NCBI GenBank assembly: GCA_937960715.1
Contig: CALGOO010000206.1
Location: forward strand, 1-40,516
Reading direction: 5' to 3'
DNA: 40,516 bases
DNA from: an uncultured Candidatus Competibacteraceae bacterium
GTDB lineage: Bacteria; Pseudomonadota; Gammaproteobacteria; Competibacterales; Competibacteraceae
Of the stretch, positions 23,505 to 30,414 are shown one piece after another. The notes beneath the pieces are model-generated. The model was not told where the DNA came from. It made no database searches and saw only the letters and a list, made by a program, of their open reading frames with translations. How positions within the stretch are numbered: the first letter of the stretch is position 1; every line of letters starts with the position of its first letter. A program made the translations under genes and the position numbers.

Positions 23505-23637
23505 GGTGATTTCCAAGAAAAGCTATACCAAACAAATCTCTGTAGGGCGGGCATAGCCCACCATTTCAGGGTGCGTCGAATAGAACGAACGGCGGGCCAT
23601 GCCCGCCCTACCGGTATTTTTACTTACGGAAATCGCC
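23505..23637. mobile_element. MITE-like palindromic element with TAA flanks
   Basis: A 133-bp element without coding capacity. Terminal inverted repeats GGTGATTTCC (23505-23514) and GGAAATCGCC (23628-23637) differ at one base. Inner arms of 20-21 bp beginning GTAGGGCGGGCAT (23542-23562 and the complement at 23591-23611) match at about 19 of 21 positions. TAA lies directly outside both ends (23502-23504, 23638-23640), as expected of a target duplication. It can fold into one long hairpin. The inner GTAGGGCGGGCAT core is of the type dispersed in many bacterial genomes. Confidence 0.75.
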
Positions 23638-23646
23638 TAATAATTA

Positions 23647-23653
23647 GTTAGGT
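23647..23653 (+). other. Cassette core site (GTTRRRY) opening the cassette island
   Basis: GTTAGGT fits the integron core site GTTRRRY exactly and lies 5 nt before the first cassette's ATG. The cleavage point would be after the G at 23647. No complete attC is seen to its left, where the MITE-like element sits. Confidence 0.6.
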
Positions 23654-23658
23654 TGCGA

Positions 23659-24066
23659 ATGCGGCGCGCGCTCAAGCTCATAGCCGTTGGAAGCCTGCTG
23701 TTGGTTGCCATTCTGGCGCTGGCTGTCGCCATCCAGTACCAACTTCGCATGCGGTTGCTGGTGCAACAACCGGTGGTGGTCGGCTTCAGCAAAGGCGCAT
23801 GGGTTGAGTGCCTTGCCAGTACTGAACTCGTCGGTCATGTTCATGCCGTTCAGTTGGGAGGCATCGTCGTCACTGATATGTCGGGCTCTTTTACGAGCGC
23901 GAACCTACATGCACCGCGTGCCAATGGGCAACAGGTGTGCGGTTTCCTCGGCATCTCCGTTGTTGACGCAGAGGCAAAGCGCTACTACATCCCATTTCGG
24001 TACATCGGTGGTCTTAAAATGGCAGAGAACAATGAGTGGTTCTGGACCAACCCGTTCGCAACCTAA
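23659..24066 (+). CDS. Cassette-encoded hypothetical membrane-anchored protein
   Basis: A 135-residue protein of unknown family. The N-terminus is Arg-rich, followed by one hydrophobic helix (LIAVGSLLLVAILALAVAI, about residues 7-25). The remainder is a soluble beta-rich domain of about 100 residues, presumably periplasmic, with two Cys (in EC and QVCGF) that might form a disulfide. It fits the cassette format closely: the ATG lies 5 nt after the core site GTTAGGT, and the TAA stop is part of the attC core ACCTAAC. A TTG two codons earlier could also start it. It has its own attC, so it is separately mobile. Confidence 0.75.
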   Translation: MRRALKLIAVGSLLLVAILALAVAIQYQLRMRLLVQQPVVVGFSKGAWVECLASTELVGHVHAVQLGGIVVTDMSGSFTSANLHAPRANGQQVCGFLGISVVDAEAKRYYIPFRYIGGLKMAENNEWFWTNPFAT

Positions 24067-24132
24067 CTCCTCACCCAAGCGGGCGTCCAAAAGGCTGCGC
24101 ATTTTGGACGCCGCTCATGGCGAACGTTGGGG
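24061..24132 (+). repeat. Integron attC recombination site 1
   Basis: A 72-nt imperfect palindrome. R'' core ACCTAAC (24061-24067, fits RYYYAAC) and R' core GTTGGGG (24126-24132, one mismatch to GTTRRRY) face each other. Inside is a perfect 11-bp stem GGCGTCCAAAA/TTTTGGACGCC (24082-24092 with 24102-24112), extended by AGC/GCT with one unpaired G (24081), the extrahelical base expected in attC. The preceding gene's stop is embedded in the core. Confidence 0.85.
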
Positions 24133-24177
24133 CGCCAGAGACGCGTCGCTTAGAACAACCAACTGTGAAGGTAGCGG

Positions 24178-24906
24178 ATGTTTGAGAAGTTGAAGAAGAA
24201 GGGATTTCAGATTCTTGCCCTGCACCACGCTGAGGCAATCCTGAAGCACGATATGGCAGAGGCGGTCTTCGAATTGGAGAAGGTGCTGCTCGGTATTGAG
24301 ATTTCAGCCGAGGAACTCATTCGTGGTGGCGGTGGCGAAGGCGAGTTGACGCAACGAATTCGGAAGTCGCTAGCCAACGAGCATGGGTGGAAGAAGCACA
24401 ACTTCGAGATCAAGAAGATCGTGGACGGCGAGGAAAAAGAATCGATCTCTCATGAAATCGATCACGTGAAGCGATTCGAGACGGGTACGTTTGCACTAGA
24501 AATCGAGTGGAACAACAAAGATCCATTCTTCGACCGAGACCTTGAAAACTTCAAGCGGCTGCACGCCGATGGAGTGATTTCGATCGGCTCAATCGTTACT
24601 CGGGGTGAATCGCTCCAAAACTCCCTCCGCGAGATCGTCGCCGAGTTCGCGCGCAAGAATGGCATCAGCAATAAAGCTGCCCTTTCAAGGTACTATTCAC
24701 CAACCGCGCGCCAGCTCGACCTTATTGAGCGAACAGCGAAATCCAAGAAATCGTTTGAGGAAGGCTGGGCTCATGCCTTCGTATCTGACAAATTTGGAGA
24801 AGCGACAACGCATTGGCGCAAGCTAGAAGATCGCGTTCACCGGGGCGTTGGTAACCCATGTCCGCTCTTACTGATCGGCATCCCCAGACAAGTCGTAATA
24901 GTCTGA
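24178..24906 (+). CDS. BglII-like type II restriction endonuclease
   Basis: A 242-residue protein resembling the BglII/BstYI endonuclease family. The core runs SHEIDHVK (Asp95), then FALEIEWNNKDPFFDRDL (Glu108, Glu110), giving a D-x12-E-x-E variant of the PD-(D/E)XK active site. The family-typical tail is TTHWRKLEDRV..GVGNPCPLLLIGIP. It should cut unmodified DNA at a short palindrome, probably of the RGATCY kind used by relatives; the specificity is inference. It is the first gene of the second cassette (46 nt after the attC1 end) and lies 22 bp before the methyltransferase. The base composition is plainly less GC-rich: one sampled line (24361-24420) is about 52% GC against 72% for 29281-29340. 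Confidence 0.85.
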   Translation: MFEKLKKKGFQILALHHAEAILKHDMAEAVFELEKVLLGIEISAEELIRGGGGEGELTQRIRKSLANEHGWKKHNFEIKKIVDGEEKESISHEIDHVKRFETGTFALEIEWNNKDPFFDRDLENFKRLHADGVISIGSIVTRGESLQNSLREIVAEFARKNGISNKAALSRYYSPTARQLDLIERTAKSKKSFEEGWAHAFVSDKFGEATTHWRKLEDRVHRGVGNPCPLLLIGIPRQVVIV

Positions 24907-24928
24907 AGGCCAAGAACAAGGAGGCAGC

Positions 24929-25618
24929 ATGACAGCTAAGGTGTACAGAGTCGCCGAGCCGAACCCGTCTGAGGATTTGTTGGCCAAGATGGCCGGCCAA
25001 TACTCAACGATCCTGGCTGATCCACCTTGGCAGTTTCAGAATCGAACAGGAAAGGTAGCTCCGGAGCACCGCCGCCTTTTGAGGTATCCGACAATGGAGC
25101 TAAAGGAGATCATCGAGTTGCCGGTAGCCAGGCTAGCCGCAGCGCAGTCGCATCTTTACCTGTGGGTACCGAACGCCTTGCTTCAGGAAGGTCTTCGCGT
25201 CATGGAGGCGTGGGGTTTTACGTATAAGTCGAACGTCGTCTGGTACAAAATCCGTAAAGACGGTGGTCCGGATGGGCGAGGAGTTGGTTTCTACTTCCGC
25301 AACGTAACCGAGTTGGTCCTATTCGGCGTTCGAGGCAGTATGCGTACTCTCCCCCCGGGTCGGAGACAGGTAAACATTCTCGCCACGCGGAAGCGTGAGC
25401 ATTCCCGCAAACCCGATCAAATCTACGACATCATTGAATCGTGCTCGCCTGGTCCCTACTTGGAAGTCTTCGCACGCTTTCGCCGCGCGGGCTGGAAGCA
25501 ATGGGGCAATGAGGACGTAGAGGAAAACTCCATTTGTGGTGTTGCTCGTCGCAAGGGACACGTCGACCCACAGCTCCGTTTGCTAGAGACGCCTCGCGGC
25601 TACAGCGGAAAGGGCTGA
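24929..25618 (+). CDS. MT-A70-type DNA N6-adenine methyltransferase
   Basis: A 229-residue AdoMet-dependent methyltransferase. Catalytic motif DPPW (residues 31-34 in ILADPPWQF) and the downstream strand YLWVPNALLQEGLRVMEAWGF, SNVVWYK, TELVLFGVRG and the AdoMet-side region KPDQIYDIIESCSPGPYLEVFAR are those of MT-A70 enzymes. Bacterial members methylate adenine in DNA. It has an excellent ribosome-binding site (AAGGAGG, 5 nt) 22 bp after the endonuclease, so it is almost certainly the protecting partner of that restriction enzyme. The TGA stop is directly followed by the attC2 core, so both genes form one two-gene cassette. No separate promoter is visible. Confidence 0.93.
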   Translation: MTAKVYRVAEPNPSEDLLAKMAGQYSTILADPPWQFQNRTGKVAPEHRRLLRYPTMELKEIIELPVARLAAAQSHLYLWVPNALLQEGLRVMEAWGFTYKSNVVWYKIRKDGGPDGRGVGFYFRNVTELVLFGVRGSMRTLPPGRRQVNILATRKREHSRKPDQIYDIIESCSPGPYLEVFARFRRAGWKQWGNEDVEENSICGVARRKGHVDPQLRLLETPRGYSGKG

Positions 25619-25619
25619 C

Positions 25620-25680
25620 GCCCAACAACCAGTTGCACCGGGTACGCCGAACGGCGTACTGGTGAACTGGAGCGTTATCG
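25620..25680 (+). repeat. Integron attC recombination site 2
   Basis: R'' core GCCCAAC (25620-25626) fits RYYYAAC. The hairpin pairs CCAGTT with AACTGG and CACC with GGTG around a lone unpaired G (25635), then GTACGCC/GGCGTAC (25642-25648 with 25653-25659) with loop GAAC. The R' end GTTATCG (25674-25680) keeps GTT but loses the RRRY tail, as expected where the array meets non-cassette DNA or has decayed. It closes the restriction-modification cassette. Confidence 0.85.
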
Positions 25681-25696
25681 TATTCATCGGAGCACC

Positions 25697-26767
25697 ATGG
25701 CATCTGGACCCGCACTGACGAATCAGTCTGTAGCCAAAAGGCTCAAGCCAGCTTGGCGCACTATCTATATGCTAGGTTATCTCATCGGGCACATGGGTTC
25801 GGCATTTTCGGGATCATTGGACCCTACCTCGCCCCTTGGCTCCGCCGCAGTCCTGCGTACCTGCTGGACCCCAAAGGATCTGAAAGAAACCCGCATGGAA
25901 CGGGCTATCATCAAGCCGCTACCAACTCCCGACACTCGCCCACCGCTTCGGTTAGCTCCCGAAAGCGTAACCTCCAGAATCATCAGCGCGCCGGGGCGTT
26001 CGATTCGCCGGGTCGCTCTCCCGGACGGACAGAAAATTATCGCACTGACGTTTGATCTTTGTGAGCAAGCCGTCGAGAAGACCGGTTACGATGGGGTGAT
26101 TGTGGACTACCTGCGTGCCCACCAGATCAAGGCGACGTTCTTCGCGGGTGGCAAATGGATGCGCTCTCATCCCCAGCGCACGATGCAACTCATGGCGGAT
26201 CCCTTATTTGAGGTCGGCAATCATGCCTGGACGCACGGTAATCTTCGCGTAATGCGCGGCGAGGAAATGCGGAACCAAATTGTCTGGACCCAAGCTCAAT
26301 ACGAGATTCTTTGGGAGGACTTGCAAAAAAGCCGCTGCGCGATCAATGCCGGGGCGCAGGAGATGAACCGCATACCCCGCCTTCCTAAAGTCTTTCGTTT
26401 TCCATTTGGCGCGTGCAGCGCTGAATCCCTGCAAGCGACCGCCCAACTGGGTCTAGACGCCATCCAATGGAATATCGTGACCGCCGATTCTGTTCGTGGC
26501 CAGACGGCGCGGGCCATCGCCGATACCCTTCTCAACAGCGTCGCGCCCGGTTCCATCATCATCGCCCATGCCAATGGGCGCGGTCGGAACACCGCCGCCG
26601 CCCTTGCCATTGCGATCCCCGAGTTGCAAAAGCGTGGGTACGAATTCGCCACCGTCAGCGAGTTGCTCGCGCGAGGCACACCGATAGCCGAGGATACCTG
26701 CTATGAACTTAAACCCGGCGACAACAAGCGCTATGACAAGCTCTTTGGCAACGGAACGGGCCTCTAA
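25697..26767 (+). CDS. Polysaccharide deacetylase (NodB domain)
   Basis: A CE4-type deacetylase acting on exported or cell-wall polysaccharide. The NodB domain covers about residues 105-330 with LTFDLCEQ (motif 1; DLCE replaces the usual DDG, as in one known subgroup), the metal-binding His pair in NHAWTHGN, FRFPFGA, IQWNIVTADS and IIIAHANG. A family-like CWTPKDLKE segment begins near residue 56. The first 55 residues give no clean signal peptide and begin 17 nt after attC2, so they may be chimeric. ATG 25697 has GGAG close upstream; ATG 25895 (Met67) is the alternative. The 3' end overlaps the GNAT gene by 65 nt. Confidence 0.88.
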   Translation: MASGPALTNQSVAKRLKPAWRTIYMLGYLIGHMGSAFSGSLDPTSPLGSAAVLRTCWTPKDLKETRMERAIIKPLPTPDTRPPLRLAPESVTSRIISAPGRSIRRVALPDGQKIIALTFDLCEQAVEKTGYDGVIVDYLRAHQIKATFFAGGKWMRSHPQRTMQLMADPLFEVGNHAWTHGNLRVMRGEEMRNQIVWTQAQYEILWEDLQKSRCAINAGAQEMNRIPRLPKVFRFPFGACSAESLQATAQLGLDAIQWNIVTADSVRGQTARAIADTLLNSVAPGSIIIAHANGRGRNTAAALAIAIPELQKRGYEFATVSELLARGTPIAEDTCYELKPGDNKRYDKLFGNGTGL

Positions 26768-27272
26768 AACGGACGCGCCGCCCTTTCGCCGGAGTCATTA
26801 CCCACTCCAGTCCTGCGAGCTTCGCGTCATGGAAGTCCAGTGGGCAAACCCCATCGCCGACCAACTGGCCCAATTGGAGCCTTGGCGTACTCTCGCCTAT
26901 GCGCCAGATGCTCTGGGTCGTTATCTCTCGGCCAGCACTCAGGACTCCATGCGCTTCGCCGTTTTGAGGGAAGGGATGATCGCCGGGGCGGTGGGCGTGC
27001 GCTTTCCTTGGTTGCGCGGCGCTTACCTGGAGTTGATCGGCCTATTTCCCCAAGCGCAGGGTCAAGGGATAGGTCGGGCCGTGTGTCAATGGCTTGAACA
27101 AGAGATCAGCGGCCATGCCGATAACCTGTGGACGCTCGTTTCTTCCTTTAACTCACCCGCGCGTCGATTCTATGCAAATTGCCACTTCACGGAGATTGGC
27201 GTGCTCAAGGATTTCGTGCGCCCCGGCCACGATGAAATCCTGATGCGTCGAATTACCAGTAAGGCCCGCTGA
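26703..27272 (+). CDS. GNAT-family acetyltransferase
   Basis: An acetyl-CoA-dependent N-acetyltransferase, 189 residues. The core shows AVLREGMIAGAVGVRF, LELIGLFPQAQGQGIGRAVCQWLE with the acetyl-CoA-binding Q-x-x-G-x-G loop, and NSPARRFYANCHFTEIGVLKDFV, the typical terminal Asn-x-x-A..FY motif. ATG 26703 has GAGG 10 nt upstream and overlaps the deacetylase gene by 65 nt; internal starts at 26733 and 26829 lack such a site. The overlap suggests translational coupling and a shared process, perhaps modification of an amino sugar, which is inference. It converges on gshA with a 21-bp gap. Confidence 0.87.
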   Translation: MNLNPATTSAMTSSLATERASKTDAPPFRRSHYPLQSCELRVMEVQWANPIADQLAQLEPWRTLAYAPDALGRYLSASTQDSMRFAVLREGMIAGAVGVRFPWLRGAYLELIGLFPQAQGQGIGRAVCQWLEQEISGHADNLWTLVSSFNSPARRFYANCHFTEIGVLKDFVRPGHDEILMRRITSKAR

Positions 27273-27293
27273 TTGCTCGCGTCACTCACAGAA

Positions 27294-28859
27294 TCAGGCC
27301 AGGAAATATTGCCGCAGAAACTCGTCGAACGTCATGTCATCCGCCGCCTCGATCACCGTCTGCTCGCGCAGCGACCGTTCCGCCGCCTCGATGAAAAACC
27401 GCTCCCGCTCCTCGGCCAATGGCTCGGACTGGAGCGCATCGCGATGCCGTTCGGACAGCCGCCGGGCGTAGCGAAAGAAGTTTTCCCCACTGGCGCGCAT
27501 CTCGGCCAGAATGCGAGCGGACGGGGTGCGGTCGGGATCGGCCAGCGCCTCCCGCTGTTCGGCCAGCGCCGCCGTATAGGGTCCACCGCGTTCCTCCAGG
27601 TCCAGCAACTCACAAATCGGCTCCAGCGCCACCATGATCTCCGCCGCCCACCGTCGCACCGGCAACGACGAATCGCGCCGGCGTTGCAGGACCAGGGCCG
27701 GGTCGCGGCCGGTCAACGCCACCGCCATTTGATTGTCGTCGATCATCCGCCGCGACTCGGCATCCAACGGCGGCGACTCGGCCAGCAAACAAAACAACAG
27801 AAACGCTTCCAAGAACCGCAGTTGGGGCGCGGCGACTCCCAGCGGCTCCAGCGGATTGAGGTCCACCGAGCGCAATTCGACATAAAGCACGCCCCGTTGC
27901 CCGAGCGCCAGGATCGGTTTCTCATTGCCTCGCGGTGGCTGCTTGGGCCGCATGGAGGTGTAGTATTCGTTCTCGATTTGCAGGACGTTGGCGTTGAGCT
28001 GGCGGTATTCGCCATCCACCTTCACCCCGATCCGTTCGTAGGGCGGCCACGGGGTATGGATGGCCTGGCTCAGGCTGGCGAGGTATTCAGCCAGCGAGTT
28101 GTAGCAGACGTTGACGCCGCTCTTCTTCTCGGTGCGGTTGGTGTAGCCGACGTTGCTCATCCGCAGCGAGGTGGCGTAAGGCCCGTAGCAGGTATGGCCA
28201 TCAAACTCGGCCAACGGGGTCGCCTTGCCGTCGAGGAACGACTTGCATACCGCCGGCGACGCCCCGAACAGGTACAGGATGAGCCAACCGTGACGTTGCA
28301 GGTTGCGAATCAGGCCAAAATAGGATTCGGAACGGAAATCTTGAAGCGAGCGGCGATCGCCTTCCCGGTCCTGGAACGCCACCCAAAATTCGTCCGGCAA
28401 CGAGAAGTTGAAATGAATGCCGGCGATCACCTGCATGATCCGCCCGTAGCGCCAGGCCAGTCCGCGCCGATAAACATGCTTCATCATCCCCAGATTGGAG
28501 CGGCCATATTCGGCAATCGGGATGCTGGACTCGCCCGCCAGAATGCAGGGCATGCTCGCCGCCCACGGCAACTCGTCGCCGACGCGACGATAGACGAATT
28601 GATGAATCTCGCGCAGGAAGCGCAGCGCCGCCTCGGGACTGGCCAGCGGCGGGGTGATGAACTCCAGCAACGCTTCCGAATAGTCGGTGGTGATGTAGGG
28701 ATGGGTCAACGCCGAACCCAGGGCGGCGGGATGCGGGGTCTGGGCAATATAGCCATCCGGCGCCATCCGCAACGTCTCCTTTTCCAAACCGAGCCGGCGA
28801 CCTTCGAGCAAGGCGCGGGAATCGGCGGCGAACAACCAGGTCAAACGCGAGTCAAGCAT
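27294..28859 (-). CDS. gshA: Glutamate-cysteine ligase, class I
   Basis: Joins glutamate and cysteine with ATP, the first step of glutathione synthesis. The 521-residue protein is of E. coli type. Family blocks are GLEKETLRM near the N-terminus, TTDYSEALLEFITPP, IAGIHFNFSLP, the YGPYATSLRMSNVGY segment, and IENEYYTSMRPK with substrate-binding Arg. ATG 28859 is chosen; an in-frame TTG three codons earlier has no better ribosome-binding site. It is divergent from the aminopeptidase gene across about 118 bp, which should carry both promoters. Glutathione made here would also be relevant to the Atm1-type exporter, though no physical link exists. Confidence 0.97.
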   Translation of the reverse strand: MLDSRLTWLFAADSRALLEGRRLGLEKETLRMAPDGYIAQTPHPAALGSALTHPYITTDYSEALLEFITPPLASPEAALRFLREIHQFVYRRVGDELPWAASMPCILAGESSIPIAEYGRSNLGMMKHVYRRGLAWRYGRIMQVIAGIHFNFSLPDEFWVAFQDREGDRRSLQDFRSESYFGLIRNLQRHGWLILYLFGASPAVCKSFLDGKATPLAEFDGHTCYGPYATSLRMSNVGYTNRTEKKSGVNVCYNSLAEYLASLSQAIHTPWPPYERIGVKVDGEYRQLNANVLQIENEYYTSMRPKQPPRGNEKPILALGQRGVLYVELRSVDLNPLEPLGVAAPQLRFLEAFLLFCLLAESPPLDAESRRMIDDNQMAVALTGRDPALVLQRRRDSSLPVRRWAAEIMVALEPICELLDLEERGGPYTAALAEQREALADPDRTPSARILAEMRASGENFFRYARRLSERHRDALQSEPLAEERERFFIEAAERSLREQTVIEAADDMTFDEFLRQYFLA

Positions 28860-28977
28860 TCGGTCCAAGGGATTGATCTCATCGGTTGGCGGCGAGGCGC
28901 GGGGATTGTGCGCCGATCACCGGCAAAAATCACTTCACGGCGGCCACGGCGCCGCCTTCCGCGTTAGAGAGGCTTTG

Positions 28978-30363
28978 ATGAGTAACGGCTTACTGCCCAG
29001 CCGGACCCCCGGCTGCATTCCCCTCGTTCCCGTCACCGAAAGTGAATTTGGCGCCTGGCTGGAACGGCAGGACGAATCCACGCACCGCTGGCTGGCCGCG
29101 ACCGGTTTCAAGGCAAAACCGGGCAGCTTCAGCCCGGTGCCCGGCCCAGACGGCCAATTACGGCGGGTGATCGCCGGCATCGCCAGCGCGGACGATCTCT
29201 GGGCGTTGGGCGGTCTGCCGACCAGCCTGCCGGAAGGCGATTACGTTCTCGACGCCGCGGTCGAACCCCGGCAACGGGAGCGGCTGACGCTGGGCTGGGC
29301 GCTGGGCGCCTACCAGTTCACCCGCTACAAGGCGCCGAAGCGGGCCATGGCGTGGCTGGTGCTCGACCCCGCCTGCGATGTCGGCCGCATCCGGCGCCAG
29401 GTCGAAGCGGTGACGTTGGCCCGCGATTTGGTCAATACCCCCGCCGAGGACCTGATGCCGGAGCATCTGGCCGAGGTCATGCAGGGGCTCGGCCGGGAAT
29501 TTGGCGCGAAGGTAGAGCAAATCGTCGGCGAGGAACTGCTGACCCGCAACTACCCGGTGATCCACGCGGTCGGCCGGGCCAGCAGTCATCCACCGCGCCT
29601 GCTGGATTTGCGCTGGGGCGATCCCACCCACCCCAAAGTCACGCTGGTCGGCAAGGGCGTTTGTTTCGACAGCGGCGGGCTGGATTTGAAACCGTCCAAC
29701 GCCATGCGATTGATGAAAAAGGACATGGGCGGGGCCGCGACGGTGCTGGGACTGGCGCGGTTGATCATGGGCAGCGGTCTGCCGCTACGGTTGCGAGTGC
29801 TCATCGCGGCGGTGGACAACGCGGTGGCCGGCAACGCCTTCCGGCCCGGCGACGTACTCCGCTCACGCCAGGGATTGACGATCGAGGTTCACAACACTGA
29901 CGCCGAGGGCCGGCTGATTCTCAGCGACGCGCTGACGGAAGCCGGGAACGAACAACCGGCGGTGATGCTCGATTTCGCCACCCTGACCGGCGCGGCGCGG
30001 GTGGCGCTCGGCCCAGAGATTCCAGCCCTGTTCTGCAACGACGAGGCGCTGGCGGCGGGCCTACTAGCGGCGGCGGAGCGGGAACAGGACCCCTTCTGGC
30101 GGTTGCCGCTGCATCAACCCTATCGCGAACTGCTGGACAGCAAGATCGCCGACATCGCCAACGCCTCGGAATCGTCCTACGCCGGTGCGATCACGGCGGC
30201 GTTGTTCCTGAAGGAATTCGTGCCGGCCGACATTCCGTGGGCGCATTTCGACCTGATGGCCTGGAACCCGAAGACCCAGCCGGGACGGCCGGAAGGCGGC
30301 GAAGCGATGGCGTTGCGGGCGGTGTTCGCGTGTCTGGAACAGCGTTACGGCGGGGACGGCTAA
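28978..30363 (+). CDS. Leucyl aminopeptidase, M17 family
   Basis: A cytoplasmic dizinc or dimanganese aminopeptidase, 461 residues. The N-terminal domain (1-150) is poorly conserved, as usual. The catalytic domain has LVGKGVCFDSGGLDLKPSNAMRLMKKDMGG, with metal-binding Lys and Asp and the catalytic Lys, NTDAEGRLILSDAL with the metal ligands and catalytic Arg, then DFATLTGAARVALG and the terminal HFDLMAWN. ATG 28978 follows AGAGAGG at a good distance. It is shorter than PepA (about 500 aa) and closer to the smaller M17 proteins, so pepA is not assigned. A GC-rich palindromic repeat follows the stop. Confidence 0.94.
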   Translation: MSNGLLPSRTPGCIPLVPVTESEFGAWLERQDESTHRWLAATGFKAKPGSFSPVPGPDGQLRRVIAGIASADDLWALGGLPTSLPEGDYVLDAAVEPRQRERLTLGWALGAYQFTRYKAPKRAMAWLVLDPACDVGRIRRQVEAVTLARDLVNTPAEDLMPEHLAEVMQGLGREFGAKVEQIVGEELLTRNYPVIHAVGRASSHPPRLLDLRWGDPTHPKVTLVGKGVCFDSGGLDLKPSNAMRLMKKDMGGAATVLGLARLIMGSGLPLRLRVLIAAVDNAVAGNAFRPGDVLRSRQGLTIEVHNTDAEGRLILSDALTEAGNEQPAVMLDFATLTGAARVALGPEIPALFCNDEALAAGLLAAAEREQDPFWRLPLHQPYRELLDSKIADIANASESSYAGAITAALFLKEFVPADIPWAHFDLMAWNPKTQPGRPEGGEAMALRAVFACLEQRYGGDG

Positions 30364-30364
30364 A

Positions 30365-30405
30365 CCCCTCACCCCCTGCCCCTCTCCCACAAGGGGAAAG
30401 GGGAG
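30365..30405. repeat. Dispersed palindromic repeat, copy 1
   Basis: C/G-rich imperfect inverted repeat around CCCACAAGGGG, directly after the aminopeptidase stop. Its reverse complement aligns with 40408-40445 (shared CTCCC...CCCTTGTGGG..GAGGG..GGGGT). It may act as a bidirectional hairpin terminator between the convergent genes. Confidence 0.65.
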
Positions 30406-30414
30406 CTAAATCGC

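Noticed and set aside
23075..23509. A 144-codon plus-strand frame before the MITE-like element
   Set aside because: Its start lies antisense in the membrane-protein gene, composition is Arg/Ser-rich and no family is recognisable.
23542..23611. The GTAGGGCGGGCAT inverted repeat read as a third attC site or a CRISPR unit
   Set aside because: The long symmetrical arms, TAA flanks and lack of a clear RYYYAAC core fit a MITE-like element better; there is no repeat-spacer periodicity anywhere in the window.
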